Shown: positions 1-9,239 of the stretch, piece by piece | Position numbering within the stretch: the first letter of the stretch is position 1 | Layout of the letters: each line of letters opens with the position of its first letter | Assembly: GCF_021602585.1 (NCBI RefSeq) | Contig: NZ_BQIP01000003.1 | Location: 186,001-250,000 of the forward strand | Source: Pseudomonas faucium | Lineage (GTDB): Bacteria; Pseudomonadota; Gammaproteobacteria; Pseudomonadales; Pseudomonadaceae | DNA length: 64,000 nucleotides | Direction of reading: 5' to 3' | Translations under genes and position numbers: made by a program | Notes under the pieces: generated by a model | The model's database searches: none | The model's input: the letters and a program-made list of their open reading frames with translations, nothing else | Told to the model about the DNA's origin: nothing

Positions 1-9
1 TCGGATACC

Positions 10-801
10 TCAGCGGGCCAGCAAAAAATCGAGCACGCGGCGGCTGAAGGCCTCGCCGATCTCGACGTTGGACAGGTGCGCAGCCGGGAACTCGGCATAG
101 GTGGCACCGACGATGTTGGCCTGCATGAAGCGGCCATGTTCCGGGGTGGTGACCACGTCCTCGGTGCCGGCGACGATCAGCGTCGGCACCTGGATGCGGC
201 CCAGCTGCTCACGGAAATCGGCATCGCGCACCGCCGCGCAGTTGGCGGCATAGCCCTGGGGCGAGGTCTGCGCCAGCATCTGGCAAATGCGCTGCGCCTG
301 CTCAGGCTGGGCCTTGGCAAACGCCGGGGTGAACCAGCGGGCGATGGAGGCGTCGCGCAAGTCGGCCATGGCTTGCTGGCCGCCCTTGAGCACGGTGTCG
401 ATGCGGGTGTTCCACACCTCGTCGTTGGCAATTTTCGCCGCTGTGTTGCACAGGGTCAGGCTGTGCAGGCGCTGGCCGGCATGGATGCCCAGCCACTGGC
501 CGATCAGGCCGCCCATCGACAGGCCGACGAAGTGCGCGTGGGCGATATCCAGGGTATCGAGCAGCGCCAGCACATCGCGGCCCAGCTGCTCGATGCGGTA
601 AGGGCCCTCGGTCACCAGCGAGGCGCCATGGCCGCGGGTGTCGTAGCGCAGCACGCGAAAATGCTCGCTCCACAGCGGGATCTGGCTGTCCCACATGCCA
701 AGGTCGGTGCCCAGCGAGTTGGACAGCACCAGCACCGGGGCATCTTCCGGGCCATCGAATCGATAGTTCAGTACGCCATCGGCCAGTTGCAATTGCGCCA
801 C
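10..801 (-). CDS. pcaD: 3-oxoadipate enol-lactonase PcaD
   Basis: Alpha/beta hydrolase of 263 residues that opens beta-ketoadipate enol-lactone to beta-ketoadipate in the cytoplasm, where the catechol and protocatechuate branches meet. The nucleophile elbow GLSMGG is visible (Ser95), with an oxyanion region SNSLGTD near residue 27 and a late catalytic His in the AAHLSNVE stretch. The start is GTG, supported by an AAGGAG ribosome site about 8 bases upstream; no in-frame ATG fits as well. It is the last visible gene of the pca operon, 11 bases after pcaB. Only nine bases remain before the window edge, so a following pcaC, usual in pseudomonads, cannot be checked. Family and length match well. 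Confidence 0.95.
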   Translation of the reverse strand: MAQLQLADGVLNYRFDGPEDAPVLVLSNSLGTDLGMWDSQIPLWSEHFRVLRYDTRGHGASLVTEGPYRIEQLGRDVLALLDTLDIAHAHFVGLSMGGLIGQWLGIHAGQRLHSLTLCNTAAKIANDEVWNTRIDTVLKGGQQAMADLRDASIARWFTPAFAKAQPEQAQRICQMLAQTSPQGYAANCAAVRDADFREQLGRIQVPTLIVAGTEDVVTTPEHGRFMQANIVGATYAEFPAAHLSNVEIGEAFSRRVLDFLLAR

Positions 802-812
802 AGCGGTCTCCT

Positions 813-2165
813 TCAGGCAGTGAAACGTTGATGTTCAGCCACCGCTCGCGCCACCCAGACGCGGGCCTGGCCGAGGTAGTGGGCGGGGTCGAGCAGGCGG
901 TCGAGTTCTTCTGCCGACAGCTCGGCGCTGACCTGCGGCTCATCCCCCAGCACGGCACGCAAGTGGCGCTGCTCGGCGACGGCACGCTGGCAGCATTGCT
1001 CCAGCAGATGGTGGGCGCGGTCACGGCCCAGGCGCTGGGCGAGGACGATGCTCACCGCCTCGGCCAGCACCAGGCCCTGGGTCAGGTCGAGGTTGCGGCG
1101 CATGCGTTCGGCGTCCACTTGCATGCCTTCGGCGATCACCTGTGCCTGGCGCAGGGCACCGGACACCAGGCAGCAGATATCCGGCAGCGTTTCCCACTCG
1201 GCATGCCACAGGCCCAGGCTGCGTTCGTGCTCCTGGGGCATGGCGGCATACAGCGTCGAAAGCAGGCCCGGCACGCGCGTGGCGGCGCCGATCAGCACCG
1301 CCGCGCCCACCGGGTTGCGCTTGTGCGGCATGGTCGACGAGCCGCCCTTGCCCGGCGCCGAAGGCTCGAACACCTCGCCCGCCTCGGTCTGCATCAACAG
1401 GCTGATGTCGCGGCCGAACTTGCCCAGGCTGCCGGCGATCAGGCCCAGCACCGAGGCAAACTCCACCAGGCGGTCTCGCTGGGTGTGCCAGGGTTGTTCC
1501 GGCAGGTTCAGCTTGAGGTGCGCGGCCAAGGCCTCGGCCACCGGCATGGCCTTGCTGCCCAGTGCGGCCAGGCTGCCGGAAGCCCCGCCGAACTGCAGCA
1601 CCAGCAAGCGCGGGCGCAGCTCCTGCAGGCGTTGGCGGTGGCGCGTGAGGGCGCCGAGCACACCGGCCAGCTTCATGCCCAGGGTCACCGGCGTGGCATG
1701 TTGCAACCAGGTGCGCCCCACCAGCGGGGTGTCGGCATGCTGCAGGGCCTGCTGCGCCAGGGTGTCGGCCAGCTTGGCAAGGTCGGCTTCGATCAGCTCG
1801 AGCGCGGCGCGCAGCTGCAGCACCAGGCCTGTGTCCATGGCGTCCTGGCTGGTGGCGCCCAGGTGCACGTAACGCTCGGCTTCCGGCACGCCGCTGGCGA
1901 TCACCTTGCCCAACGCCTTGACCAGCGGTATGGCCGAGTTGCCCGCCGTGGCGATGGCATCGGCCAGCGCACGGGTGTCGTAGCGCTCGGCCTGGCAGGC
2001 CGCTTCGATGGCCGCTACCGCGCTGTGCGGCACCAGCCCGGCGCTGGCCTGGGCACGGGCCAGGGCCGCTTCGAAGTCGAGCATGCCCTGCAGGCGGCCA
2101 CGGTCGCAGAACACCTCGCGCATGGCCGGGGCGGTGAAGTAGGCGTCGAACAGTTGGTTGCTCAT
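813..2165 (-). CDS. pcaB: 3-carboxy-cis,cis-muconate cycloisomerase PcaB
   Basis: Member of the fumarase/aspartase superfamily (450 residues) that lactonises 3-carboxy-cis,cis-muconate to gamma-carboxymuconolactone in protocatechuate breakdown. The superfamily signature GSSTMPHKRNP lies at residues 275-285 and an HLGATSQD segment at 101-108. The ATG has a good AAGGA site just upstream and lies 9 bases after pcaT, so pcaT-pcaB-pcaD read as one transcript. Homotetramer by family knowledge. Adenylosuccinate lyase is a relative, but length, neighbours and signature variant point to PcaB. Confidence 0.95.
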   Translation of the reverse strand: MSNQLFDAYFTAPAMREVFCDRGRLQGMLDFEAALARAQASAGLVPHSAVAAIEAACQAERYDTRALADAIATAGNSAIPLVKALGKVIASGVPEAERYVHLGATSQDAMDTGLVLQLRAALELIEADLAKLADTLAQQALQHADTPLVGRTWLQHATPVTLGMKLAGVLGALTRHRQRLQELRPRLLVLQFGGASGSLAALGSKAMPVAEALAAHLKLNLPEQPWHTQRDRLVEFASVLGLIAGSLGKFGRDISLLMQTEAGEVFEPSAPGKGGSSTMPHKRNPVGAAVLIGAATRVPGLLSTLYAAMPQEHERSLGLWHAEWETLPDICCLVSGALRQAQVIAEGMQVDAERMRRNLDLTQGLVLAEAVSIVLAQRLGRDRAHHLLEQCCQRAVAEQRHLRAVLGDEPQVSAELSAEELDRLLDPAHYLGQARVWVARAVAEHQRFTA

Positions 2166-2174
2166 GCAGCGTCC

Positions 2175-3464
2175 TTAGTCGTCATGGTGCAGGTACGCCG
2201 CTTGTTTCGGCAGCCGCAGGCTGAACAGGAAGGCGATCGCCATCATGGCGGTCACGTACCAGTAGAAGGTGTTCTCCATGCCCATGGTTTTCAAGCCCAG
2301 CGCCACGTATTCGGCCGAGCCGCCAAATACCGCGTTGGCCACCGCATAGGCCAGGCCCACGCCCAGCGCACGCACTTGCGGCGGGAACATCTCGGCCTTC
2401 ACCAGGCCACTGATCGAGGTGTAGAAACTGACGATGCACAGCGCCAGGGTCACCAGCACGAAGGCCATGAACGGGCTGCTGACGGTCTTCAGTGCCATCA
2501 GCAGCGGCACAGTGAACAGCGTGCCCAAAGCGCCGAACAGCAGCATCGAGTTACGCCGGCCGATGCGGTCGGAGAGCATGCCGAAGAACGGCTGCAGCAC
2601 CATGAACAGGAACAGTGCGCCGGTCATCACGAAGCTGGCGTTCTTCGCCGTCATGCCGGCGGTATTGACCAGGTATTTCTGCATGTAGGTGGTGAAGGTG
2701 TAGAAGATCAGCGAGCCGCCGGCGGTGTAGCCGAGCACGGTGATGAAGGCCGCGGCGTGGTTGCGGAACAGGCCCTTGATCGAGCCTGCGTCCTTGTCCT
2801 TGCGGGTTTCGGCGCTGCTGGTCTCGTGCAGCGAACGGCGCAGCATCAGCGAGATCAGCGCGGCGATGGCGCCGACCACGAACGGAACGCGCCAGCCCCA
2901 GGCGCGCAGCTCGTCTTCGCTGAGCAACTGCTGCAGCACCACCACCACCAGCACGGCCAGCAACTGGCCGCCGATCAGGGTGACGTACTGAAACGAGGCA
3001 AAGAAGCCGCGCTGCCCACGCAGGGCCACTTCACTCATGTAGGTGGCGGTGGTGCCGTATTCGCCGCCCACCGACAGGCCCTGGATCAGGCGCGCCAGCA
3101 ACAGCAGCGCCGGCGCCCAGGTGCCGATGGCGGAATAGGTGGGCAGGCAGGCGATCATCAGCGAGCCGAAACACATCATCAGCACCGAGATCATCAGCGA
3201 ATTCTTGCGCCCGTGGCGGTCGGCCAGGCGGCCGAAGATCCAGCCGCCGATGGGGCGCATCAGAAAGCCTGCGGCGAACACCCCGGCCGTGTTGAGCAGC
3301 TGCACGGTGGGGTCGTCGGAGGGGAAGAAGGCCGGGGCGAAGTAGATCGCGCAGAAGGCATAGACGTAGAAGTCGAACCATTCCACCAGGTTGCCTGAAG
3401 AGGCGCCGACGATGGCGAAGATGCGCTTACTGCGTTCTTCGCCGGTGTAATAGGCTGAGGTCAT
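2175..3464 (-). CDS. pcaT: PcaT-type dicarboxylate/beta-ketoadipate MFS transporter
   Basis: Inner-membrane major facilitator protein of 429 residues in the metabolite:H+ symporter family (KgtP/ProP type), with about 12 predicted hydrophobic segments. [14 protein letters not shown] loop follows helix 2, and [15 protein letters not shown] lies in helix 4 to 5. In pca clusters this position encodes the beta-ketoadipate/adipate permease PcaT. The start [16 protein letters not shown] is typical of the family, with an AGGAG site upstream. It is separated from pcaF by 187 bases that hold a REP pair, so it may have its own promoter or lower expression than pcaF. An alpha-ketoglutarate permease is the alternative; context favours PcaT. 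Confidence 0.88.
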   Translation of the reverse strand: MTSAYYTGEERSKRIFAIVGASSGNLVEWFDFYVYAFCAIYFAPAFFPSDDPTVQLLNTAGVFAAGFLMRPIGGWIFGRLADRHGRKNSLMISVLMMCFGSLMIACLPTYSAIGTWAPALLLLARLIQGLSVGGEYGTTATYMSEVALRGQRGFFASFQYVTLIGGQLLAVLVVVVLQQLLSEDELRAWGWRVPFVVGAIAALISLMLRRSLHETSSAETRKDKDAGSIKGLFRNHAAAFITVLGYTAGGSLIFYTFTTYMQKYLVNTAGMTAKNASFVMTGALFLFMVLQPFFGMLSDRIGRRNSMLLFGALGTLFTVPLLMALKTVSSPFMAFVLVTLALCIVSFYTSISGLVKAEMFPPQVRALGVGLAYAVANAVFGGSAEYVALGLKTMGMENTFYWYVTAMMAIAFLFSLRLPKQAAYLHHDD

Positions 3465-3562
3465 GACGGTTTTACTCCTGGAGGGTCCTAGGTAAGTCTA
3501 GACATACCTAGTAACACACTCGTTCCGCTGTGGGGCTGGCCATTAGCCTTGTGTCGTAAGCA

Positions 3563-3646
3563 CCGGCCTCATCGCCGGCAAGCCGGCTCCCACAGGGATA
3601 GGCGTGGTTTTCCCTGTGGGAGCCGGCTTGCCGGCGATGAGGCCGG
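3563..3646. repeat. REP pair (inverted) between pcaF and pcaT
   Basis: Two head-to-head copies of the REP unit gccggcaagccggctccca, flanked by cctcatc/gatgagg and cacaggga/tccctgtg, form a long imperfect hairpin. It fills most of the 187-base gap between pcaF and pcaT inside an otherwise tight operon. Such elements commonly act as mRNA 3' stabilisers or gyrase/IHF sites. The rest of the gap shows no PcaR-like operator. Confidence 0.9.
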
Positions 3647-3651
3647 GTAGA

Positions 3652-4854
3652 TCAAACTCGCTCGATGGCCAACGCCAAGCCTTGGCCAACGCCCACGCAC
3701 ATGGTCGCCAGGCCCTTGCGCCCACCACGCTTCTCAAGCTGGTGCAACGCGGTCAGCACCAGGCGCGCCCCGCTCATGCCCAGCGGGTGCCCCAGGGCAA
3801 TCGCGCCGCCATTGGGGTTCACCTGCGGCGCATCATCGGCCACACCCAGTTCACGCAGCACTGCCAGGCCTTGGCTGGCGAAGGCTTCGTTGAGCTCGAT
3901 CACATCGAAATCACTCACCGCCACGCCCAGGCGCTCGGTCAGCTTGCGCACCGCCGGCACCGGGCCGATGCCCATCACGCGTGGCGCCACGCCGGCACTG
4001 GCCATGCCCAGCACGCGGGCCCGCGGGGTCAGGCCGTGCTTCTTCACCGCCTCGGCCGAGGCCAGGATCAAAGCTGCGGCGCCGTCGTTGACGCCCGAGG
4101 CGTTGCCGGCGGTGACCGTCTTGTCCGGGCCATTGACCGGCTTGAGCTTGGTCAGCGCTTCAAGGGTGGTGTCCGGGCGCAAATGTTCATCGCGTTCGAC
4201 CACAGTCTCGCCCTTCTTGTGGGCAATGCGCACCGGCACGATCTCTTCGGCGAAAAAGCCTGCAGCCTGGGCCGCCGCGGCCTTCTGCTGGCTGCGCAGG
4301 GCGAAGGCGTCCTGGTCGGCGCGCGACACCTGGTAATCGTCGGCCACGTTGTCGGCGGTTTCCGGCATCGCGTCCACGCCGTACTGGCTTTTCATCAGCG
4401 GGTTGATGAAGCGCCAGCCGATGGTCGTGTCTTCGAGCTTCATGTTGCGCGAATAGCCACTCTCGGCCTTGCCCATGACGAACGGGGCGCGCGACATGGA
4501 CTCCACGCCACCGGCGATGGCCAGCTCCATTTCACCACTGGCGATGGCACGGAACGCGGTGCCGATGGCATCCATGCCCGAGGCGCACAGGCGGTTGAGG
4601 GTCACCCCCGGCACGCTTTGCGGCAGGCCCGCCAGCAGCAGCGCCATGCGCGCCACGTTGCGGTTGTCTTCACCGGCCTGGTTGGCGCAGCCGAAGAACA
4701 CTTCGTCGAGCTGGTCCCACTGCACGTTCGGGTTGCGCTCGATCAGCGCCTTGAGCGGTACCGCCGCCAGGTCGTCGGCACGCACACCGGCCAGGGCGCC
4801 ACCGAAGCGGCCGATCGGGGTGCGGATGGCGTCACAGATGAATACGTCGCGCAT
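3652..4854 (-). CDS. pcaF: Beta-ketoadipyl-CoA thiolase PcaF
   Basis: Thiolase of 400 residues cleaving beta-ketoadipyl-CoA with CoA to succinyl-CoA plus acetyl-CoA, the last step of the pathway. The acyl-enzyme cysteine is Cys90 in [10 protein letters not shown]; the C-terminal [14 protein letters not shown] and CVGVGQG motifs supply the catalytic His and second Cys. Length is exactly the family norm. Its ATG overlaps the pcaJ stop by one base (TGATG), so translation is coupled to the CoA-transferase that supplies its substrate. PaaJ-type thiolases are near-identical in fold; position in the pca operon decides the name. Confidence 0.96.
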   Translation of the reverse strand: MRDVFICDAIRTPIGRFGGALAGVRADDLAAVPLKALIERNPNVQWDQLDEVFFGCANQAGEDNRNVARMALLLAGLPQSVPGVTLNRLCASGMDAIGTAFRAIASGEMELAIAGGVESMSRAPFVMGKAESGYSRNMKLEDTTIGWRFINPLMKSQYGVDAMPETADNVADDYQVSRADQDAFALRSQQKAAAAQAAGFFAEEIVPVRIAHKKGETVVERDEHLRPDTTLEALTKLKPVNGPDKTVTAGNASGVNDGAAALILASAEAVKKHGLTPRARVLGMASAGVAPRVMGIGPVPAVRKLTERLGVAVSDFDVIELNEAFASQGLAVLRELGVADDAPQVNPNGGAIALGHPLGMSGARLVLTALHQLEKRGGRKGLATMCVGVGQGLALAIERV

Positions 4855-5633
4855 CAGGCTTCTCCTGCCACCTGGCCATGGGCCGCGGCGGTACGGGCTT
4901 CGAGGTCGCGCAGCGCGCCCAGCTCGGTTTCCGTTGGCGCGGCGGTGGTCTGCACATCGTCGGCGAAACGGATGGCCCAGCCGGTGGCGGCGACGATCTG
5001 CTCACGGGTCACGCCTGGGTGGATGGCAGTGACGATGAATTCGTGGGTGCCGGCTTCCGGCTCCATGATGCACAGGTCGGTGATGATGCCGACCGGGCCT
5101 TCGCCTGGCAGGCCGAGGCGCTTGCGCGAATCGCCGCCTTCACCGTGGCCGACCGAGGTGATGAAGTCGAGCTTGTCGACGAAGGCCCGTGGCGACTGCT
5201 TGAGGATGATCAGCACCTGCTTGGCCGAGCCTGCGATCTCCGGCGCGCCGCCGGCACCTGGCAGGCGGGTCTTGGGCGCGTGGTAGTCACCGACCACGGT
5301 GGTGTTGATGTTGCCGAAGCGGTCGACCTGGGCGGCGCCAAGGAAGCCGACATCAATGCGCCCGCCTTGCAGCCAGTAGCGGAAGATCTCGCCGGTCGGC
5401 ACCACGGTGTCGGCGGTTTCGGCCAGCTCGCCATCGCCGATCGACAGCGGCAGCACGCTCGGCTTGGCCCCGATCGGGCCGGACTCGTAGATCAGCACCA
5501 CGTCGGGCGACGAGGTCAGGCGCGCCAGGTTGGCGGCCTTGGACGGCAGGCCGATGCCGACGAAGCATACAGCGCCATTGCGCAGGCGGCGGGCGGCGGC
5601 CACGGTCATCATTTCAGAGGTGGAGTAGCTCAT
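4854..5633 (-). CDS. pcaJ: 3-oxoadipate CoA-transferase subunit B
   Basis: Beta subunit (259 residues) of the CoA-transferase that moves CoA from succinyl-CoA to beta-ketoadipate. The conserved [13 protein letters not shown] segment contains the likely catalytic glutamate (Glu50). The start [10 protein letters not shown] overlaps the pcaI stop in an ATGA junction, which fixes it over a longer in-frame extension. At 259 residues it belongs to the long (CatJ/GctB-like) type, not the roughly 213-residue PcaJ described from P. putida. Its partner is pcaI immediately upstream; both are under the PcaR-type operator before pcaI. Confidence 0.93.
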   Translation of the reverse strand: MSYSTSEMMTVAAARRLRNGAVCFVGIGLPSKAANLARLTSSPDVVLIYESGPIGAKPSVLPLSIGDGELAETADTVVPTGEIFRYWLQGGRIDVGFLGAAQVDRFGNINTTVVGDYHAPKTRLPGAGGAPEIAGSAKQVLIILKQSPRAFVDKLDFITSVGHGEGGDSRKRLGLPGEGPVGIITDLCIMEPEAGTHEFIVTAIHPGVTREQIVAATGWAIRFADDVQTTAAPTETELGALRDLEARTAAAHGQVAGEA

Positions 5634-6490
5634 TGTGCAGCCTCCGCGGTGCTGGCCAGCTTGGCCTTGAATGCGTTGAAGTCGGCGGTGCCACGGATGT
5701 AGGTGTCGATCCAGGCGGTGAACGTTTCGCGGTTGCGCGCGATCGGGTCCCATGCCTGGTAGAAGCGGTTGTCACGTTCGTAGTAGCCGTGGGCATAGGA
5801 CGGGTGGGCGCCACCGGGCACCAGGCACACCGCGCTGAGGGCCCAGGTCGGCAGCACGCAGGCGTTCATCGGCGCCTGCAGGTCATCGACGATTTCCTCG
5901 ACGGTGACGATGCAGCGCTTGGCCGCCAGGGCCGCTTCCTTCTGCACGCCGAGGATGCCCCAGAGCAGCACGTTGCCCTTGCGGTCGGCCTTCTGCGCGT
6001 GGATCACGGTGACGTCCGGGCGTACCGACGGCACCGCCGCCAGCACTTCGCCAGTGAACGGGCAGGTGACGCTCTTGATCAGTGGGTTGACCTTGGGCAG
6101 GTCGGAGCCGGCGTAGGCACGCAGCACCGCGAACGGCAGGCCGGAGGCACCGGCAACGTAGGCGTTGGCGAGGTCGGCGTGGCTGTGCTCCTCAATCTCG
6201 ATGGCGTGCGGCCACTGCTTCTCGACGGCATCGCGCAGGCGGTGCAGCGAACCGACACCCGGGTTGCCGCCCCAGGAGAAGATCAGCTTGGAGGCGCAGC
6301 CGGCGCCGATCAGCTGGTCGTAGATCAGGTCCGGGGTCATGCGCACCAGGGTCAGGTCGCGCTTGCCCTGACGGATGATCTCGTGGCCGGCGGCAGTCGG
6401 GATCAGGTGGGTGAAGCCTTCGAGGGCGACGGTATCGCCATCCTGGATGAACTGCTTCACGGCTTCGTGAAGCGGGAGAATTGCAGCCAT
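5630..6490 (-). CDS. pcaI: 3-oxoadipate CoA-transferase subunit A
   Basis: Alpha subunit (286 residues) of succinyl-CoA:3-oxoadipate CoA-transferase. It begins MAAILPLHEAVKQFIQDGDT and carries a family I CoA-transferase VALEGFTHLIPTAA segment near residue 21 and an SWGGNPGVGSLHR loop. It is longer than the roughly 231-residue PcaI of P. putida and resembles the CatI/glutaconate-CoA-transferase-like form. An AGGAGTC site precedes the ATG. It is the first gene of the pcaIJF unit, and a paired PcaR operator lies 66-98 bases upstream. Coupled to pcaJ by a 4-base overlap. Confidence 0.93.
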   Translation of the reverse strand: MAAILPLHEAVKQFIQDGDTVALEGFTHLIPTAAGHEIIRQGKRDLTLVRMTPDLIYDQLIGAGCASKLIFSWGGNPGVGSLHRLRDAVEKQWPHAIEIEEHSHADLANAYVAGASGLPFAVLRAYAGSDLPKVNPLIKSVTCPFTGEVLAAVPSVRPDVTVIHAQKADRKGNVLLWGILGVQKEAALAAKRCIVTVEEIVDDLQAPMNACVLPTWALSAVCLVPGGAHPSYAHGYYERDNRFYQAWDPIARNRETFTAWIDTYIRGTADFNAFKAKLASTAEAAQ

Positions 6491-6555
6491 TTGGAGACTC
6501 CTGGTCAGGGTGCTACGTTGCGTTCAGATTAAGGAGAGAGGTGGGGGCCTTACAA

Positions 6556-6588
6556 TCCGATAATCGACTATTCGTGCGATTATCGAAC
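6556..6588 (-). promoter_or_regulatory. Paired PcaR operator at the pcaI promoter
   Basis: On the minus strand the bases 6588-6574 read GTTCGATAATCGCAC, which is the 15-base PcaR recognition sequence as I recall it from P. putida. A second core, CGATAATCG at 6558-6566, is centred 19 bases away, nearly two helical turns. Two sites would fit the reported binding of PcaR to both the -35 and -10 elements of pcaIJ. The pcaI start is at 6490. The first statement is seen in the sequence; the mechanism is from family knowledge. Confidence 0.85.
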
Positions 6589-6625
6589 TGATTATTGCCC
6601 CCCTACCTATCTCCGCCTGGCCCAC

Positions 6626-7969
6626 TCACGTGGCGTCGGCGTGGCTGACCAAGCCCTTCACGATCACCCCGACCGTCGCCAATGCCGCCGGCACCAGCAG
6701 CGCCGTCAGCACCTGTTCGAAGTTCCAACCAAGACCCAGCAACGTCGCCCCGCTCCATGCCCCCAGAATGGCGCCGAAGCGGCCGATGCCGAGCATCCAG
6801 GACACCCCGGTGGCACGCCCCTGGGTCGGGTAGAAGCGTGCCGCCAGCGAAGGCATGGCCGATTGCGCGCCGTTCACGCACATGCCGGCAACCAGCACCA
6901 ACGTGGCCAGCACGGTGATGTTGCCCAGGCTCTGCCCCACCGCATAGGCGAACACCCCCGCCAGCAGGTAGAACACGCCAATGACCTTGTGCGGGTTGAA
7001 GCGGTCCATGGCCCAGCCCACCGCCACCGCGCTGAGCACGCCACCGAACTGGAACAACGCACCGATGAAGGCGGCCTGCTCCATGCTTGCGCCACTGTCG
7101 CGCATCAGCGTCGGCAGCCAGCTGGTCAGCAGGTAGACGATCACCAGGCCCATGAAGTAGGTCAGCCACAGCAGCAGCGTGCCCAGGCCGTAGGTGCCGG
7201 AGAAGATCACCGCGAACACGTTGCGCGCGGCCACCACCTTCTGCTCCGGCACGCTGAAGCTGCCCGCCTGGGCCACGATGGCCGGGGCGATCGGCGCCAG
7301 GGTCTTGCGCACCTTGTCATTGCCGCGGTTGCGCACCACCAGAAAGCGCGCCGACTCCGGCAGCCAGAACAGCAGCACCACCGCCAGCAGCAATGGCAAC
7401 ACCCCACCGACCACCAGCAAGCTGTGCCAGCCGTAAGCCGGGATCATCTTGGCGGAAATGAAACCACCCCCGGCCATGCCCAGGTTGAAGCCGCAGAACA
7501 TGCTGGTGACCAGCAACGACTTGAGGCGCTCGGGGGTGTATTCGGAGAGCAGCGTGGTGGCATTGGGCATGCCGGCCCCCAGGCCCAGTCCGGTAAGAAA
7601 ACGCAGCACCAACAATTGGTCGACGTTGCTGGCATAGGCCGAGGCCAGGCTGAAGCCACCGAACACCAGCACCGCTGCCACCAGCACGCCCTTGCGGCCG
7701 AAACGGTCGGCCAGCGGCCCCGAACCCAGGGCGCCGAACACCATGCCGATCAGCGCGGCGCTCATCACCGGGCCAAGGCTTGCGCGGTCGATGCCCCACT
7801 CCTGGGACAATGCAGGGGCGATGAAACCCATGGCCGCGGTGTCCAGGCCGTCGAGAAAGACGATAAGAAAGCAGAGCATCACCACCCGCCACTGATAACG
7901 CGACAGCGGTTGTTCATTAATGAAGGACTGTACGTCGAGGCAATGCCCGACTGCGTGGGGTTTGTTCAT
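6626..7969 (-). CDS. pcaK: 4-hydroxybenzoate/protocatechuate MFS transporter and chemotaxis protein PcaK
   Basis: Inner-membrane aromatic acid:H+ symporter (AAHS family) of 447 residues with about 12 hydrophobic segments. It carries the MFS loop ADRFGRKGVL after helix 2 and the family-typical DGLDTAAMGFIAP segment in helix 1. PcaK imports 4-hydroxybenzoate and protocatechuate and contributes to chemotaxis toward them in P. putida. The chosen start MNKPHAVGHCLDV matches family N-termini; an 18-residue in-frame upstream extension looks spurious. A single PcaR-type box sits in the 304-base gap to pcaR, so it is probably a separate PcaR-dependent transcript. Confidence 0.93.
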   Translation of the reverse strand: MNKPHAVGHCLDVQSFINEQPLSRYQWRVVMLCFLIVFLDGLDTAAMGFIAPALSQEWGIDRASLGPVMSAALIGMVFGALGSGPLADRFGRKGVLVAAVLVFGGFSLASAYASNVDQLLVLRFLTGLGLGAGMPNATTLLSEYTPERLKSLLVTSMFCGFNLGMAGGGFISAKMIPAYGWHSLLVVGGVLPLLLAVVLLFWLPESARFLVVRNRGNDKVRKTLAPIAPAIVAQAGSFSVPEQKVVAARNVFAVIFSGTYGLGTLLLWLTYFMGLVIVYLLTSWLPTLMRDSGASMEQAAFIGALFQFGGVLSAVAVGWAMDRFNPHKVIGVFYLLAGVFAYAVGQSLGNITVLATLVLVAGMCVNGAQSAMPSLAARFYPTQGRATGVSWMLGIGRFGAILGAWSGATLLGLGWNFEQVLTALLVPAALATVGVIVKGLVSHADAT

Positions 7970-8213
7970 TGTTGTTATCCAGAAGTTGGGCACGGGCGGG
8001 CCACTGCAACAGTGCAGGGGCAAGTACGGGCAAGTGCGAGCTTGGGTCAGCCTGGAAACAACGGCACTGCAAGCGGGTGCGGCCGCGGCAGCGAAGGGAC
8101 AGTGAGCATGAAGGTGCGCCTCTTATGTTTTTCTTGTTCGGTCGGCAAGGCCGACCGTTGCGAGAGACATTAATCAGCGAACGGAGGGGGTGCAATTCAC
8201 CGGGAACGACACT

Positions 8214-8228
8214 GTGCGTTTATCGAAC
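8214..8228 (-). promoter_or_regulatory. PcaR operator upstream of pcaK
   Basis: The minus-strand sequence GTTCGATAAACGCAC matches the exact 15-mer found at pcaI and pcaR at 14 of 15 positions. It lies 245 bases upstream of the pcaK start, within the 304-base gap 7970-8273. No second core is present 19 bases to either side. The rest of this gap (a long pcaK leader) shows no gene or clear hairpin. Confidence 0.75.
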
Positions 8229-8273
8229 AGGAAACAGTGCCGGGGGGGCCGCAAAGCGACCCCATAGCGCATT

Positions 8274-9149
8274 TCAGCCAAACAGCTGATGGCAAAGATC
8301 GCGGCTGGCCGCCAGCAAAATCGGCAGGAAACGCTGCTCCAGTTCGCTGCGGCTCACCCGCCCGACATGGGTACTGACATTCAGCGCCGCCAGCACCTGG
8401 CCCGAAGCGTCGTAGATCGGCACCGCGATCGAGCGCAAGCCCTGCTCCAGCTCCTGGTCGACCACGCACCAGCCTTGCGCCCGTACCTGCTGGATGCAGG
8501 CGAACAGCGATTCGGCGTCATGCAGGGTGCGGCTGGTGCGGGCCTTGAGGTCGGCGCGATCGAGGTATTCGCGCAGGCTGGTGTCGTCCATCGCCGCCAG
8601 CAGGATGCGCCCCATCGACGTGCAATAGGCCGGCAAGCGCCCACCCACCGACAGGTCGACCGAGATCAGCCGCTCGACCGTGGCCGAGCGCGCTATATAA
8701 AGGATGTCGTCGCCTTCGAGGGTGGCCATGTTGGCCGCCTCGTGGAGTTGGTCGCTGATGCGGTCCAGGTAGGGCTGGGCCGATACCGCCAGCGGCGTCG
8801 AGGACAGATAGGCGTGGCCCAGGGTCAGCACCTTGGGCAGCAGCGAATAGGTGCGGCCATCGGTGGTGGCGTAGCCAAGCTTGATCAGCGTGTGCAGGCA
8901 GCGGCGCACGGCGGCCCGGGGGATTTCGGTGCGGTGGCTGATCTGGGCGATGGTCAGGTGGCGCTTGCGCTCCTGGAAGGCCTGGATCACCGCCAGCCCC
9001 CGCGCCAGCGAGGTCATGAAGTCGGGGTCGCCGGTAAAGGCCTGGATACGCTTGGCCGGCGAAGCCACGATCGGCGGCGCCAGTGCCGGCGAACTCGGGC
9101 GGGGCGCCTCGGGGTTGTCGGATTCGTTGGCCTGGGTTTGGTCGCTCAT
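8274..9149 (-). CDS. pcaR: IclR-family regulator PcaR
   Basis: Regulator of 291 residues with a variable Pro/Ser/Ala-rich N-terminus of about 45 residues. An IclR helix-turn-helix follows (residues about 48-108, with LTIAQISHRTEIPRAAVRR as the recognition region), then an effector domain including the RLISVDLSVGGRLPAYCTSMGR segment. PcaR activates pca genes in response to beta-ketoadipate and represses its own synthesis. Its own promoter carries the exact PcaR 15-mer, consistent with autoregulation. The length agrees with P. putida PcaR (about 292). Start MSDQTQANESD has a GAGGTGAGCG site upstream. Confidence 0.95.
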   Translation of the reverse strand: MSDQTQANESDNPEAPRPSSPALAPPIVASPAKRIQAFTGDPDFMTSLARGLAVIQAFQERKRHLTIAQISHRTEIPRAAVRRCLHTLIKLGYATTDGRTYSLLPKVLTLGHAYLSSTPLAVSAQPYLDRISDQLHEAANMATLEGDDILYIARSATVERLISVDLSVGGRLPAYCTSMGRILLAAMDDTSLREYLDRADLKARTSRTLHDAESLFACIQQVRAQGWCVVDQELEQGLRSIAVPIYDASGQVLAALNVSTHVGRVSRSELEQRFLPILLAASRDLCHQLFG

Positions 9150-9176
9150 CGCTCACCTCAAAAAAATCGCTAGCTC

Positions 9177-9210
9177 GTGCGATTATCGAACGAACGGCCG
9201 ATAATCGCAA
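9177..9210. promoter_or_regulatory. Paired PcaR operator between pcaR and a divergent promoter
   Basis: The exact 15-mer (minus-strand GTTCGATAATCGCAC) occupies 9177-9191. A second core CGATAATCGCA at 9199-9209 makes an 11-base perfect inverted repeat with TGCGATTATCG at 9178-9188. Core centres are 19 bases apart, the same spacing as at pcaI. The site is 28 bases from the pcaR start and touches a TTGACC element at 9211 that faces the other way. Confidence 0.85.
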
Positions 9211-9239
9211 TTGACCGCTGACAAATTTACTTATACCTT

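Noticed and set aside
828-3398. Very long open frame (856 codons) on the plus strand opposite pcaB and pcaT
   Set aside because: Antisense shadow produced by high-GC codon bias; composition is His/Gln/Arg-rich without domains, while pcaB and pcaT on the other strand are fully conserved.
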